From assembly GCF_932526225.1 (NCBI RefSeq), contig NC_064034.1, positions 250,501 to 314,500 of the forward strand: DNA of 64,000 nucleotides. The letters run 5' to 3'. Below the pieces are notes generated by a model, which saw nothing but the letters and a program-made list of their open reading frames with translations, was not told the DNA's origin and did no database searches. Below, in pieces: positions 51,652-64,000 of this stretch. The position numbers were made by a program, and so were the translations under genes. Every line of letters starts with the position of its first letter. Within the stretch, counting starts at the first letter, position 1. This DNA comes from Nematostella vectensis. Lineage: Eukaryota; Cnidaria; Anthozoa; Actiniaria; Edwardsiidae.

Positions 51652-53833
51652 GGAATCTAGTTAGTTCTTGTGTGCATAAAATATGTACAGGATCCTGAAC
51701 AAAGCATGAGCACATCAAAGATGCTGAGAGTACATAAAAATGTCCCTATACCTTCTTTTTATGTCATGACACACCAAGAACAGTATAATTAAGTATCGAT
51801 ATTAAAAGAAAATAATAAAGAAAAAAAAATAGGCTATCAGCGGGAATCGAACCCAGGTCGCTGCGTTAGTAATCAAGTGCCCGCAACGAAAGACTAACGT
51901 GGCATTGCTGAAGGGAATTGTAATGAAAATTACTTTTAATACTATTGGTATCGTAAACTATCCCAAGCAAAGTCACCATCGGACTGGAGGTTACATTCGG
52001 GAAAAGCTTCAGGGTTACATTTGGGAATTTGTTTTACGAGGGTAACCTCCAAAAGGTTACAATCGATAATTTTGTTTCCGAATGTAAATTCCAAAAAGTA
52101 ACATTAGGAAAAATAAAAGAGTATACTCGGAAAAAAAGGTATATCAATCTATCGAGCGCTATGCTCTATGTTAGAACCTACTTAATCAAGTTATCCAAGG
52201 AATCTAGTTAGTTCTTGTGTGCATAAAATATGTACAGGATCCTGAACAAAGCATGAGCACATCAAAGATGCTGAGAGTACATAAAAATGTCCCTATACCT
52301 TCTTTTTATGTCATGACACACCAAGAACAGTATAATTAAGTATCGATATTTAAAAAAAAAAATAAATAAAAATAGGCTATCAGCGGGAATCGAACCCAGG
52401 TCGCTGCGTTAGTAATCAAGTGCCCGCAACGAAAGACTAACGTGGCATTGCTGAAGGGAATTGTAATGAAAATTACTTTTAATACTATTGGTATCGTAAA
52501 CTATCCCAAGCAAAGTCACCATCGGACTGGAGGTTACATTCGGGAAAAGCTTCAGGGTTACATTTGGGAATTTGTTTTACGAGGGTAACCTCCAAAAGGT
52601 TACAATCGATAATTTTGTTTCCGAATGTAAATTCCAAAAAGTAACATTAGGAAAAATAAAAGAGTATACTCGGAAAAAAAGGTATATCAATCTATCGAGC
52701 GCTATGCTCTATGTTAGAACCTACTTAATCAAGTTATCCAAGGAATCTAGTTAGTTCTTGTGTGCATAAAATATGTACAGGATCCTGAACAAAGCATGAG
52801 CACATCAAAGATGCTGAGAGTACATAAAAATGTCCCTATACCTTCTTTTTATGTCATGACACACCAAGAACAGTATAATGAAGTATCGATATTTAAAAAC
52901 AAAATAAAGAAAAAAAAAATAGGCTATCAGCGGGAATCGAACCCGGGTAGCTGTGTTAGTAGTCAAGTGCCCGTAACGAAAGACTAACGTGGCATTGCTG
53001 AAGGGAATTGTAATGAAAATTACTTTTAATACTATTGGTATCGTAAACTATCCCAAGCAAAGTCACCATCGGACTGGAGGTTACATTCGGGAAAAGCTTC
53101 AGGGTTACATTTGGGAATTTGTTTTACGAGGGTAACCTCCAAAAGGTTACAATCGATAATTTTGTTTCCGAATGTAAATTCCAAAAAGTAACATTAGGAA
53201 AAATAAAAGAGTATACTCGGAAAAAAAGGTATATCAATCTATCGAGCGCTATGCTCTATGTTAGAACCTACTTAATCAAGTTATCCAAGGAATCTAGTTA
53301 GTTCTTGTGTGCATAAAATATGTACAGGATCCTGAACAAAGCATGAGCACATCAAAGATGCTGAGAGTACATAAAAATGTCCCTATACCTTCTTTTTATG
53401 TCATGACACACCAAGAACAGTATAATGAAGTATCGATATTTAAAAACAAAATAAAGAAAAAAAAATAGGCTATCAGCGGGAATCGAACCCGGGTAGCTGT
53501 GTTAGTAGTCAAGTGCCCGTAACGAAAGACTAACGTGGCATTGCTGAAGGGAATTGTAATGAAAATTACTTTTAATACTATTGGTATCGTAAACTATCCC
53601 AAGCAAAGTCACCATCGGACTGGAGGTTACATTCGGGAAAAGCTTCAGGGTTACATTTGGGAATTTGTTTTACGAGTGTAACCTCCAAAAGGTTACAATC
53701 GATAATTTTGTTTCCGAATGTAAATTCCAAAAAGTAACATTAGGAAAATAAAAGAGTATACTCGGAAAAAAAGGTATATCAATCTATCGAGCGCTATGCT
53801 CTATGTTAGAATCTACTTAATCAAGTTATCCAA
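51652..53833 (+). repeat. Units 93-96, GAGGGTAACC group
   Basis: Starts are at 51652, 52199, 52742 and 53289. The first three share GAGGGTAACC, replacing GAGTGTAACC, and GAACCTAC. The third and fourth share GAAGTATCG and AAAAACAAAATAAAG. The pattern suggests stepwise single-unit duplication here. A related unit lies at 55477. Confidence 0.9.
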
Positions 53834-56800
53834 GGAATCTAGTTAGTTCTTGTGTGCAGAAAATATGTACAGGATCCTGAACAAAGCATGAGCACATCAA
53901 AGATGCTGAGAGTACATAAAAATGTCCCTATACCTTCTTTTTATGTCATGACACACCAAGAACAGTATAATTAAGTATCGATATTTAAAAAAAAAAATAA
54001 AGAAAAAAAAAAAGGCTATCAGCGGGAATCGAACCTGGGTCGCTGCGTTAGTAGTCAAGTGCCCGTAACGAAAGACTAACGTGGCATTGCTAAAGGGAAT
54101 TGTAATAAAAATTACTTTTAATACTATTGGTATCGTAAACTATCCCATGCAAAGTCACCATCGGACTGGAGGTTACATTCGGGAAAAGCTTCAGGGTTAC
54201 ATTCGCGAATTTGTTTTACGAGTGTAACCTCCAAAAGGTTAAAATCGATAATTTTTTTTCCGAATGTAAATTCCAAAAAGTAACATTAGGAAAAAAACCC
54301 AGTATACTCGGAAAAAAACGTATATCAATCTATTGAGCGCTATGCTCTATGTTAGAATCTACTTAATCAAGTTATCCTAGGAATCTAGTTAGTTCTTGTG
54401 TGCATAAAATATGTACAGGATCCTGAACAAAGCATGAGCACATCAAAAATGCTGAGAGTACATAAAAATGTCCCTATACCTTCTTTTTATGTCATGACAC
54501 ACCAAGAACAGTATAATTAAGTATCGATATTTAAAAAAAAAAAAATAAAGAAAAAACAATAGGCTATCAGCGGGAATCGAACCTGGGTCGCTGCGTTAGT
54601 AGTCAAGTGCCCGTAACGAAAGACTAACGTGGCATTGCTGAAGGGAATTGTAATGAAAATTACTTTTAATACTATTGGTATCGTAAACTATCCCAAGCAA
54701 AGTCACCATCGGACTGGAGGTTACATTCGGGAAAAGCTTCAGGGTTACATTCGCGAATTTGTTTTACGAGTGTAACCTCCAAAAGGTTACAATCGATAAT
54801 TTTTTTTCCGAATGTAAATTCCAAAAAGTAACATTAGGGAAAAAAAACCAGTATACTCGGAAAAAAACGTATATCAATCTATCGAGCGCTATGCTCTATG
54901 TTAGAATCTACTTAATAAAGTTATCCTAGGAATCTAGTTAGTTCTTGTGTGCATAAAATATGTACAGGATCCTGAACAAAGCATGAGCACATCAAAGATG
55001 CTGAGAGTACATAAAAATGTCCCTATACCTTCTTTTTATGTCATGACACACCAAGAACAGTATAATTAAGTATCGATATTTAAAAAAAAAAAATAAAGAA
55101 AAAAAAATAGGCTATCAGCGGGAATCGAACCCGGGTAGCTGGGTTAGTAGTCAAGTGCCCGTAACGAAAGACTAACGTGGCATTGCTGAAGGGAATTATA
55201 ATGAAAATTACTTTTAATACTATTGGTATCGTAAACTATCCCAAGCAAAGTCACCATCGGACTGGAGGTTACATTCGGGAAAAGCTTCAGGGTTACATTC
55301 GGGAATTTGTTTTACGAGTGTAACCTCCAAAAGGTTACAATCGATAATTTTTTTTTCCGAATGTAAATTCCAAAAAGTAACATTAGGAAAAAAAGCCAGT
55401 ATACTCGGAAAAAAAGGTATATCAATCTATCGAGCGCTATGCTCTATGTTAGAATCTACTTAATCAAGTTATCCAAGGAATCTAGTTAGTTCTTGTGTGC
55501 ATAAAATATGTACAGGATCCTGAACAAAGCATGAGCACATCAAAGATGCTGAGAGTACATAAAAATGTCCCTATACCTTCTTTTTATGTCATGACACACC
55601 AAGAACAGTATAATTAAGTATCGATATTAAAAGAAAATAATAAAGAAAAAAAATAGGCTATCAGCGGGAATCGAACCCAGGTCGCTGCGTTAGTAATCAA
55701 GTGCCCGCAACGAAAGACTAACGTGGCATTGCTGAAGGGAATTGTAATGAAAATTACTTTTAATACTATTGGTATCGTAAACTATCCCAAGCAAAGTCAC
55801 CATCGGACTGGAGGTTACATTCGGGAAAAGCTTCAGGGTTACATTTGGGAATTTGTTTTACGAGGGTAACCTCCAAAAGGTTACAATCGATAATTTTGTT
55901 TCCGAATGTAAATTCCAAAAAGTAACATTAGAAAAAATAAAAGAGTATACTCGGAAAAAAAGGTATATCAATCTATCGAGCGCTATGCTCTATGTTAGAA
56001 CCTACTTAATCAAGTTATCCAAGGAATCTAGTTAGTTCTTGTGTGCATAAAATATGTACAGGATCCTGAACAAAGCATGAGCACATCAAAGATGCTGAGA
56101 GTACATAAAAATGTCCCTATACCTTCTTTTTATGTCATGACACACCAAGAACAGTATAATTAAGTATCGATATTTAAAAACAAAATAAAGAAAAAAAAAA
56201 TAGGCTATCAGCGGGAATCGAACCCGGGTCGCTGTGTTAGTAGTCAAGTGCCCGTAACGAAAGACTAACGTGGCATTGCTGAAGGGAATTGTAATGAAAA
56301 TTACTTTTAATACTATTGGTATCGTAAACTATCCCAAGCAAAGTCACCATCGGACTGGAGGTTACATTCGGGAAAAGCTTCAGGGTTACATTCGGGAATT
56401 TGTTTTACGAGTGTAACCTCCAAAAGGTTACAATCGATAATTTTTTTTTCCGAATGTAAATTCCAAAAAGTAACATTAGGAAAAAAAACCCGGTATACTC
56501 GGAAAAAAAGTTATATCAATCTATCGAACGCTATGCTCTATGTTGGAATCTACTTAATCAAGTTATCCAAGGAATCTAGTTAGTTCTTGTGTGCATAAAA
56601 TATGTACAGGATCCTGAACAAAGCATGAGCACATCAAAGATGCTGAGAGTACATAAAAATGTCCCTATACCTTCTTTTTATGTCATGACACACCAAGAAC
56701 AGTATAATTAAGTATCGATATTTAAAAAAAAAAAATAAAGAAAAAAAAATAGGCTATCAGCGGGAATCGAACCCGGGTAGCTGGGTTAGTAGTCAAGTGC

Positions 56801-57117
56801 CCGTAACGAAAGACTAACGTGGCATTGCTGAAGGGAATTGTAATGAAAATTACTTTTAATACTATTGGTATCGTAAACTATCCCAAGCAAAGTCACCATC
56901 GGACTGGAGGTTACATTCGGGAAAAGCTTCAGGGTTACATTCGGGAATTTGTTTTACAAGTGTAACCTCCAAAAGGTTACAATCGATAATTTTTTTTCCG
57001 AATGTAAATTCCAAAAAGTAACATTAGGAAAAAAAGCCAGTATACTCGGAAAAAAAGGTATATCAATCTATCGAGCGCTATGCTCTATGTTAGAATCTAC
57101 TTAATCAAGTTATCCAA
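53834..57117 (+). repeat. Units 97-102, standard monomers
   Basis: Starts are at 53834, 54380, 54929, 55477, 56023 and 56571. The unit at 54380 shares ATCAAAAATGC and AACAATAGG with 40455 and 48376. Units 54929 and 56571 share GGGTAGCTGGG and AAAGCCAGTATAC. Confidence 0.91.
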
Positions 57118-60100
57118 GGAATCTAGTTAGTTCTTGTGTGCATAAAATATGTACAGGATCCTGAACAAAGCATGAGCACATCAAAGATGCTGAGAGTACA
57201 TAAAAATGTCCCTATACCTTCTTTTTATGTCATGACACACCAAGAACAGTATAATTAAGTATCGATATTTAAAAAAATAAAATAAAGAAACAAAAATTGG
57301 CTATCAGCGGGAATCGAACCCAGGTCGCTGTGTTAGTAGTCAAGTGCCCGCAACGAAAGACTAACGTGGCATTGCTGAAGGGAATTGTAATGAAAATTAC
57401 TTTATTACTATTGGTATCGTAAACTATCCCAAGCAAAGTCACCATTGGACTGGAGGTTACATTCGGGAAAAGCTTCAGGGTTACATTTGGGAATTTGTTT
57501 TACGAGTGTAACCTCCAAAAGGTTACAATCGATAATTTTGTTTCCGAATATAAATTCCAAAAAGTAACATTAGAAAAAAAAAAAAGAGTATACTCGGAAA
57601 AAAAGGTATATCAATCTATCGAGCGCTATGCTCTATGTTAGAATCTACTTAATCAAGTTATCCAAGGAATCTAGTTAGTTCTTGTGTGCATAAAATATGT
57701 ACAGGATCCTGAACAAAGCATGAGCACATCAAAGATGCTGAGAGTACATAAAAATGTCCCTATACCTTCTTTTTATGTCATGACACACCAAGAACAGTAT
57801 AATTAAGTATCGATATTTAAAAAAAAAATAAAGAAAAAAAAATAGGCTATCAGAGGGAATCGAACCCGGGTCGCTGCGTTAGTAGTCAAGTGCCCGTAAC
57901 GAAAGACTAACGTGGCATTGCTGAAGGGAATTGTAATGAAAATTACTTTTAATACTATTGGTATCGTAAACTATCCCAAGCAAAGTCAACATCGGACTGG
58001 AGGTTACATTCGGGAAAAGCTTCAGGGTTACATTCGGGAATTTGTTTTACGAGTGTAACCTCCAAAAGGTTACAATCGATAATTTTTTTTTCCGAATGTA
58101 AATTCCAAAAAGTAACATTAGGAAAAAAAACCCAGTATACTCGGAAAAAAAGGTATATCAATCTATCGAGCGCTATGCTCTGTGTTAGAATCTACTTAAT
58201 CAAGTTATCCAAGGAATCTAGTTAGTTCTTGTGTGCATAAAATATGTACAGGATCCTGAACAAAGCATGAGCACATCAAAGATGCTGAGAGTACATAAAA
58301 ATGTCCCTATACCTTCTTTTTATGTCATGACACACCAAGAACAGTATAATTAAGTATCGATATTTAAAAAAAAAATAAAGAAAATAAAATAGGCTATCAG
58401 CGGGAATCGAACCCGGGTCGCTGCGTTAGTGGTCAAGTGCCCGTAACGAAAGACTAACGTGGCATTGCTGAAGGGAATTGTAATGAAAATCACTTTTAAT
58501 ACTATTGGTATCGTAAACTATCCCAAGCAAAGTCACCATCGGACTGGAGGTTACATTCGGGAAAAGCTTCAGGGTTACATTCGGGAATTTGTTTTACGAG
58601 TGTAACCTCCAAAAGGTTACAATCGATAATTTTGTTTCCGAATATAAATTCCAAAAAGTAACATTAGGAAAAATAAAAGAGTATACTCGGAAAAAAAGGT
58701 ATATCAATCTATCGAGCGCTATGCTCTATGTTAGAATCTACTTAATCAAGTTATCCAAGGAATCTAGTTAGTTCTTGTGTGCATAAAATATGTACAGGAT
58801 CCTGAACAAAGCATGAGTACATCAAAGATGCTGAGAGTACATAAAAATGTCCCTATACCTTCTTTTTATGTCATGACACACCAAGAACAGTATAATTAAG
58901 TATCGATATTTAAAAAAAAAAATAAAGAAAAAAAAATTCGCTATCAGCGGGAATCGAACCCAGGTCGCTGTGTTAGTAGTCAAGTGCCCGCAACGAAAGA
59001 CTAACGTGGCATTGCTGAAGGGAATTGTAATGAAAATTACTTTTAATACTCTTGGTATCGTAAACTATCCCAAGCAAAGTCACCATCGGACTGGAGGTTA
59101 CATTCGGGAAAAGCTTCAGGGTTACATTCGGGAATTTGTTTTACGAGTGTAACCTCCAAAAGGTTACAATCAATAATTTATTTTCCGAATGTAAATTCCA
59201 AAAAGTAACATTAGGAAAAAAAACCCAGTATACTCGGAAAAAAAGGTATATCAATCTATCGAGCGCTATGCTCTATGTTAGAATCTACTTAATCAAGTTA
59301 TCCAAGGAATCTAGTTAGTTCTTGTGTGCATAAAATATGTACAGGATCCTGAACAAAGCATGAGCACATCAAAGATGCTGAGAGTACATAAAAATGTCCC
59401 TATACCTTCTTTTTATGTCATGACACACCAAGAACAGTATAATTAAGTATCGATATTTAAAAAAAAAAATAAAGAAAAAAAAATTGGCTATCAGCGGGAA
59501 TCGAACCCAGGTCGCTGTGTTAGTAGTCAGTGCCCGCAACGAAAGACTAACGTGGCATTGCTGAAAAGAATTGTAATGAAAATTACTTTTAATACTATTG
59601 GTATCGTAAACTATCCCAAGCAAAGTCACCATCGGACTGGAGGTTACATTCGGGAAAAGCTTCAGGGTTACATTCGGGAATTTGTTTTACGAGTGTAACC
59701 TCCAAAAGGTTACAATCGATAATTTTGTTTCCGAATATAAATTCCAAAAAGTAACATTAGGAAAAATAAAAGAGTATACTCGGAAAAAAAGGTATATCAA
59801 ACTATCGAGCGCTATGCTCTATGTTAGAATCTACTTAATCAAGTTATCCAAGGAATCTAGTTAGTTCTTGTGTGCATAAAATATGTACAGGATCCTGAAC
59901 AAAGCATGAGTACATCAAAGATGCTGAGAGTACATAAAAATGTCCGTATACCTTCTTTTTATGTCATGACACACCAAGAACAGTATAATTAAGTATCGAT
60001 ATTTAAAAAAAAAAATAAAGAAAAAAAAAATTGGCTATCAGCGGGAATCGAACCCAGGTCGCTGTGTTAGTAGTCAGTGCCCGCAACGAAAGACTAACGT

Positions 60101-60397
60101 GGCATTGCTGAAGGGAATTGTAATGAAAATTACTTTTAATACTATTGGTATCGTAAACTATCCCAAGCAAAGTCACCATCGGACTGGAGGTTACATTCGG
60201 GAAAAGCTTCAGGGTTACATTCGGGAATTTGTTTTACAAGTGTAACCTCCAAAAGGTTACAATCGATAATTTTTTTTCCGAATGTAAATTCCAAAAAGTA
60301 ACATTAGGAAAAAAAGCCAGTATACTCGGAAAAAAAGGTATATCAATCTATCGAGCGCTATGCTCTATGTTAGAATCTACTTAATCAAGTTATCCAA
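57118..60397 (+). repeat. Six-unit higher-order block at right end, copy A
   Basis: Units start at 57118, 57666, 58213, 58759, 59306 and 59852. Marks shared with copy B include AAATAAAATAAAGAAAC, TTTATTACTATTGG, CAGAGGGAATC, GTCAACATCGG, GCTCTGTGTTAG, AATACTCTTGG, GTCAGTGCCC, CTGAAAAGAATTG and TCCGTATACC. The last unit changes subtype near 60.1 kb, so the duplicated stretch may start slightly left of 57118. Confidence 0.92.
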
Positions 60398-63300
60398 GGA
60401 ATCTAGTTAGTTCTTGTGTGCATAAAATATGTACAGGATCCTGAACAAAGCATGAGCACATCAAAGATGCTGAGAGTACATAAAAATGTCCCTATACCTT
60501 CTTTTTATGTCATGACACACCAAGAACAGTATAATTAAGTATCGATATTTAAAAAAATAAAATAAAGAAACAAAAATTGGCTATCAGCGGGAATCGAACC
60601 CAGGTCGCTGTGTTAGTAGTCAAGTGCCCGCAACGAAAGACTAACGTGGCATTGCTGAAGGGAATTGTAATGAAAATTACTTTATTACTATTGGTATCGT
60701 AAACTATCCCAAGCAAAGTCACCATTGGACTGGAGGTTACATTCGGGAAAAGCTTCAGGGTTACATTTGGGAATTTGTTTTACGAGTGTAACCTCCAAAA
60801 GGTTACAATCGATAATTTTGTTTCCGAATATAAATTCCAAAAAGTAACATTAGGAAAAATAAAAGAGTATACTCGGAAAAAAAGGTATATCAATCTATCG
60901 AGCGCTATGCTCTATGTTAGAATCTACTTAATCAAGTTATCCAAGGAATCTAGTTAGTTCTTGTGTGCATAAAATATGTACAGGATCCTGAACAAAGCAT
61001 GAGCACATCAAAGATGCTGAGAGTACATAAAAATGTCCCTATACCTTCTTTTTATGTCATGACACACCAAGAACAGTATAATTAAGTATCGATATTTAAA
61101 AAAAAAATAAAGAAAAAAAAATAGGCTATCAGAGGGAATCGAACCCGGGTCGCTGCGTTAGTAGTCAAGTGCCCGTAACGAAAGACTAACGTGGCATTGC
61201 TGAAGGGAATTGTAATGAAAATTACTTTTAATACTATTGGTATCGTAAACTATCCCAAGCAAAGTCAACATCGGACTGGAGGTTACATTCGGGAAAAGCT
61301 TCAGGGTTACATTCGGGAATTTGTTTTACGAGTGTAACCTCCAAAAGGTTACAATCGATAATTTTTTTTTTCGAATGTAAATTCCAAAAAGTAACATTAG
61401 GAAAAAAAACCCAGTATACTCGGAAAAAAAGGTATATCAATCTATCGAGCGCTATGCTCTGTGTTAGAATCTACTTAATCAAGTTATCCAAGGAATCTAG
61501 TTAGTTCTTGTGTGCATAAAATATGTACAGGATCCTGAACAAAGCATGAGCACATCAAAGATGCTGAGAGTACATAAAAATGTCCCTATACCTTCTTTTT
61601 ATGTCATGACACACCAAGAACAGTATAATTAAGTATCGATATTTAAAAAAAAAATAAAGAAAATAAAATAGGCTATCAGCGGGAATCGAACCCGGGTCGC
61701 TGCGTTAGTGGTCAAGTGCCCGTAACGAAAGACTAACGTGGCATTGCTGAAGGGAATTGTAATGAAAATCACTTTTAATACTATTGGTATCGTAAACTAT
61801 CCCAAGCAAAGTCACCATCGGACTGGAGGTTACATTCGGGAAAAGCTTCAGGGTTACATTCGGGAATTTGTTTTACGAGTGTAACCTCCAAAAGGTTACA
61901 ATCGATAATTTTGTTTCCGAATATAAATTCCAAAAAGTAACATTAGGAAAAATAAAAGAGTATACTCGGAAAAAAAGGTATATCAATCTATCGAGCGCTA
62001 TGCTCTATGTTAGAATCTACTTAATCAAGTTATCCAAGGAATCTAGTTAGTTCTTGTGTGCATAAAATATGTACAGGATCCTGAACAAAGCATGAGTACA
62101 TCAAAGATGCTGAGAGTACATAAAAATGTCCCTATACCTTCTTTTTATGTCATGACACACCAAGAACAGTATAATTAAGTATCGATATTTAAAAAAAAAA
62201 ATAAAGAAAAAAAAATTCGCTATCAGCGGGAATCGAACCCAGGTCGCTGTGTTAGTAGTCAAGTGCCCGCAACGAAAGACTAACGTGGCATTGCTGAAGG
62301 GAATTGTAATGAAAATTACTTTTAATACTCTTGGTATCGTAAACTATCCCAAGCAAAGTCACCATCGGACTGGAGGTTACATTCGGGAAAAGCTTCAGGG
62401 TTACATTCGGGAATTTGTTTTACGAGTGTAACCTCCAAAAGGTTACAATCAATAATTTATTTTCCGAATGTAAATTCCAAAAAGTAACATTAGGAAAAAA
62501 AACCCAGTATACTCGGAAAAAAAGGTATATCAATCTATCGAGCGCTATGCTCTATGTTAGAATCTACTTAATCAAGTTATCCAAGGAATCTAGTTAGTTC
62601 TTGTGTGCATAAAATATGTACAGGATCCTGAACAAAGCATGAGCACATCAAAGATGCTGAGAGTACATAAAAATGTCCCTATACCTTCTTTTTATGTCAT
62701 GACACACCAAGAACAGTATAATTAAGTATCGATATTTAAAAAAAAAAATAAAGAAAAAAAAATTGGCTATCAGCGGGAATCGAACCCAGGTCGCTGTGTT
62801 AGTAGTCAGTGCCCGCAACGAAAGACTAACGTGGCATTGCTGAAAAGAATTGTAATGAAAATTACTTTTAATACTATTGGTATCGTAAACTATCCCAAGC
62901 AAAGTCACCATCGGACTGGAGGTTACATTCGGGAAAAGCTTCAGGGTTACATTCGGGAATTTGTTTTACGAGTGTAACCTCCAAAAGGTTACAATCGATA
63001 ATTTTGTTTCCGAATATAAATTCCAAAAAGTAACATTAGGAAAAATAAAAGAGTATACTCGGAAAAAAAGGTATATCAATCTATCGAGCGCTATGCTCTA
63101 TGTTAGAATCTACTTAATCAAGTTATCCAAGGAATCTAGTTAGTTCTTGTGTGCATAAAATATGTACAGGATCCTGAACAAAGCATGAGTACATCAAAGA
63201 TGCTGAGAGTACATAAAAATGTCCGTATACCTTCTTTTTATGTCATGACACACCAAGAACAGTATAATTAAGTATCGATATTTAAAAAAAAAAATAAAGA

Positions 63301-63677
63301 AAAAAAAATTGGCTATCAGCGGGAATCGAACCCAGGTCGCTGTGTTAGTAGTCAAATGCCCGCAACGAAAGACTAACGTGGCATTGCTGAAGGAAATTGT
63401 AATGAAAATTACTTTTAATACTATTGGTATCGTAAACTATCCCAAGCAAAGTCACCATCGGACTGGAGGTTACATTCGGGAAAAGCTTCAGGGTTACATT
63501 CGGGAATTTGTTTTACGAGTGTAACCTCCAAAAGGTTACAATCGATAATTTTGTTTCCGAATATAAATTCCAAAAAGTAACATTAGGAAAAAAAACCCAG
63601 TATACTCGGAAAAAAAGGTATATCAATCTATCGAGCGCTATGCTCTATGTTAGAATCTACTTAATCAAGTTATCCAA
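60398..63677 (+). repeat. Six-unit higher-order block at right end, copy B
   Basis: Units start at 60398, 60945, 61492, 62038, 62585 and 63131, 3279-3280 bp from copy A. Differences are few: A-tract changes near 60855 and 61371, and AATCTATCG here versus AAACTATCG at about 59799. Confidence 0.92.
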
Positions 63678-64000
63678 GGAATCTAGTTAGTTCTTGTGTG
63701 CATAAAATATGTACAGGATCCTGAACAAAGCATGAGCACATCAAAGATGCTGAGAGTACATAAAAATGTCCCTATACCTTCTTTTTATGTCATGACACAC
63801 CAAGAACAGTATAATTAAGTATCGATATTTAAAAAAAAAAAATAAAGAAAAAAAAATAGGCTATCAGCGGGAATCGAACCCGGGTAGCTGGGTTAGTAGT
63901 CAAGTGCCCGTAACGAAAGACTAACGTGGCATTGCTGAAGGGAATTGTAATGAAAATTACTTTTAATACTATTGGTATTGTAAACTATCCCAAGCAAAGT
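63678..64000 (+). repeat. Unit 115, cut by window end
   Basis: This is the first 323 bases of a further monomer, of the GGGTAGCTGGG subtype seen at 54929 and 56571. The array clearly continues beyond the window. Confidence 0.95.

Larger units (their letters stand above)
1..64000 (+). repeat. Tandem satellite array, ~547-bp monomer, 115 unit starts
   Basis: The same block recurs head to tail across the whole window without any unrelated insertion. Anchoring on GGAATCTAG (or its variants GGAATGTAG and AAGAATCTAG), 115 starts are found and nearly all intervals lie between 542 and 551 bp. Exceptions are three intervals of 696-699 bp, five of 839-845 bp and two of 274 bp. Copies are very similar: differences are mainly single substitutions and A-tract length changes. 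All copies share one orientation. Such long, homogeneous, gene-free arrays are typical of eukaryotic satellite DNA in centromeric or other heterochromatin; the chromosomal location here is inference. I do not recognise the satellite family. Confidence 0.97.

Noticed and set aside
52760-52987. 75-residue plus-strand frame across the start half of a unit
   Set aside because: Opened by a single TAATTAAG to TAATGAAG change; no homologous frame in other units.
59369-59632. 87-residue minus-strand frame through the tRNA-like element, duplicated at 62648-62911
   Set aside because: It exists only because of a one-base loss in GTCAGTGCCC that joins two frames; the two copies are one duplication. The phenylalanine run is the A-tract.
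1-64000. CRISPR array
   Set aside because: The repeat is 547 bp with no short repeat-spacer alternation and no unique spacers.
1-64000. Telomeric repeats, rDNA spacer or replication origin
   Set aside because: No short telomere motif, no rRNA sequence and no recognisable origin motif was seen.

Overview
The window is one uninterrupted tandem satellite array. A monomer of about 547 bp recurs head to tail in one orientation from base 1 to base 64000. Taking the recurring GGAATCTAG block as unit start, I count 115 starts. Most units are 542-551 bp. No protein-coding gene, functional rRNA or tRNA, autonomous transposon, CRISPR array or bacterial-type operon is visible. The AT-rich repeat, long A-tracts, absence of genes and presence of a tRNA-derived Pol III-type box point to eukaryotic heterochromatin (centromeric, pericentromeric or subtelomeric). 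The species cannot be told from this sequence.

Each unit has the same layout (offsets from unit start in the 546-bp reference unit 12367-12912): a BamHI-type palindrome at +37 to +46; a TGTCATGACA palindrome at +111 to +120; a variable A-tract at about +154 to +178; a 72-bp tRNA-like element on the minus strand at +181 to +252, with a consensus B box and with the A-tract acting as its downstream T-run; a small GAAA hairpin at +269 to +282; then, at about +334 to +436, a dense cluster of direct and inverted copies of a GTTACATTCGG motif that can form several mutually exclusive hairpins.

The array is a mosaic of higher-order duplications. The clearest are two adjacent six-unit blocks (21302-24578 and 24579-27855, offset exactly 3277 bp), two more six-unit blocks at the right end (57118-60397 and 60398-63677, offset about 3279 bp), a tandem three-unit block (36899-38539 and 38540-40180, offset 1641 bp), a block of about 3.9 kb repeated at 7.92 kb (39635-43530 and 47557-51460), and dispersed copies at 9.56, 12.9 and 17 kb offsets. 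Three kinds of rearranged unit exist, each with a fixed junction reused at several places: expanded units of about 697 bp (3 copies), fused units of about 840 bp carrying an extra partial monomer (5 copies), and truncated 274-bp units (2 copies). This indicates single rearrangements later spread by segmental duplication, as expected from unequal exchange.

The many 60-68 residue open frames are by-products of the repeat, not genes. The features worth following up are the periodic tRNA-like promoter, the palindrome cluster and the datable duplication history.
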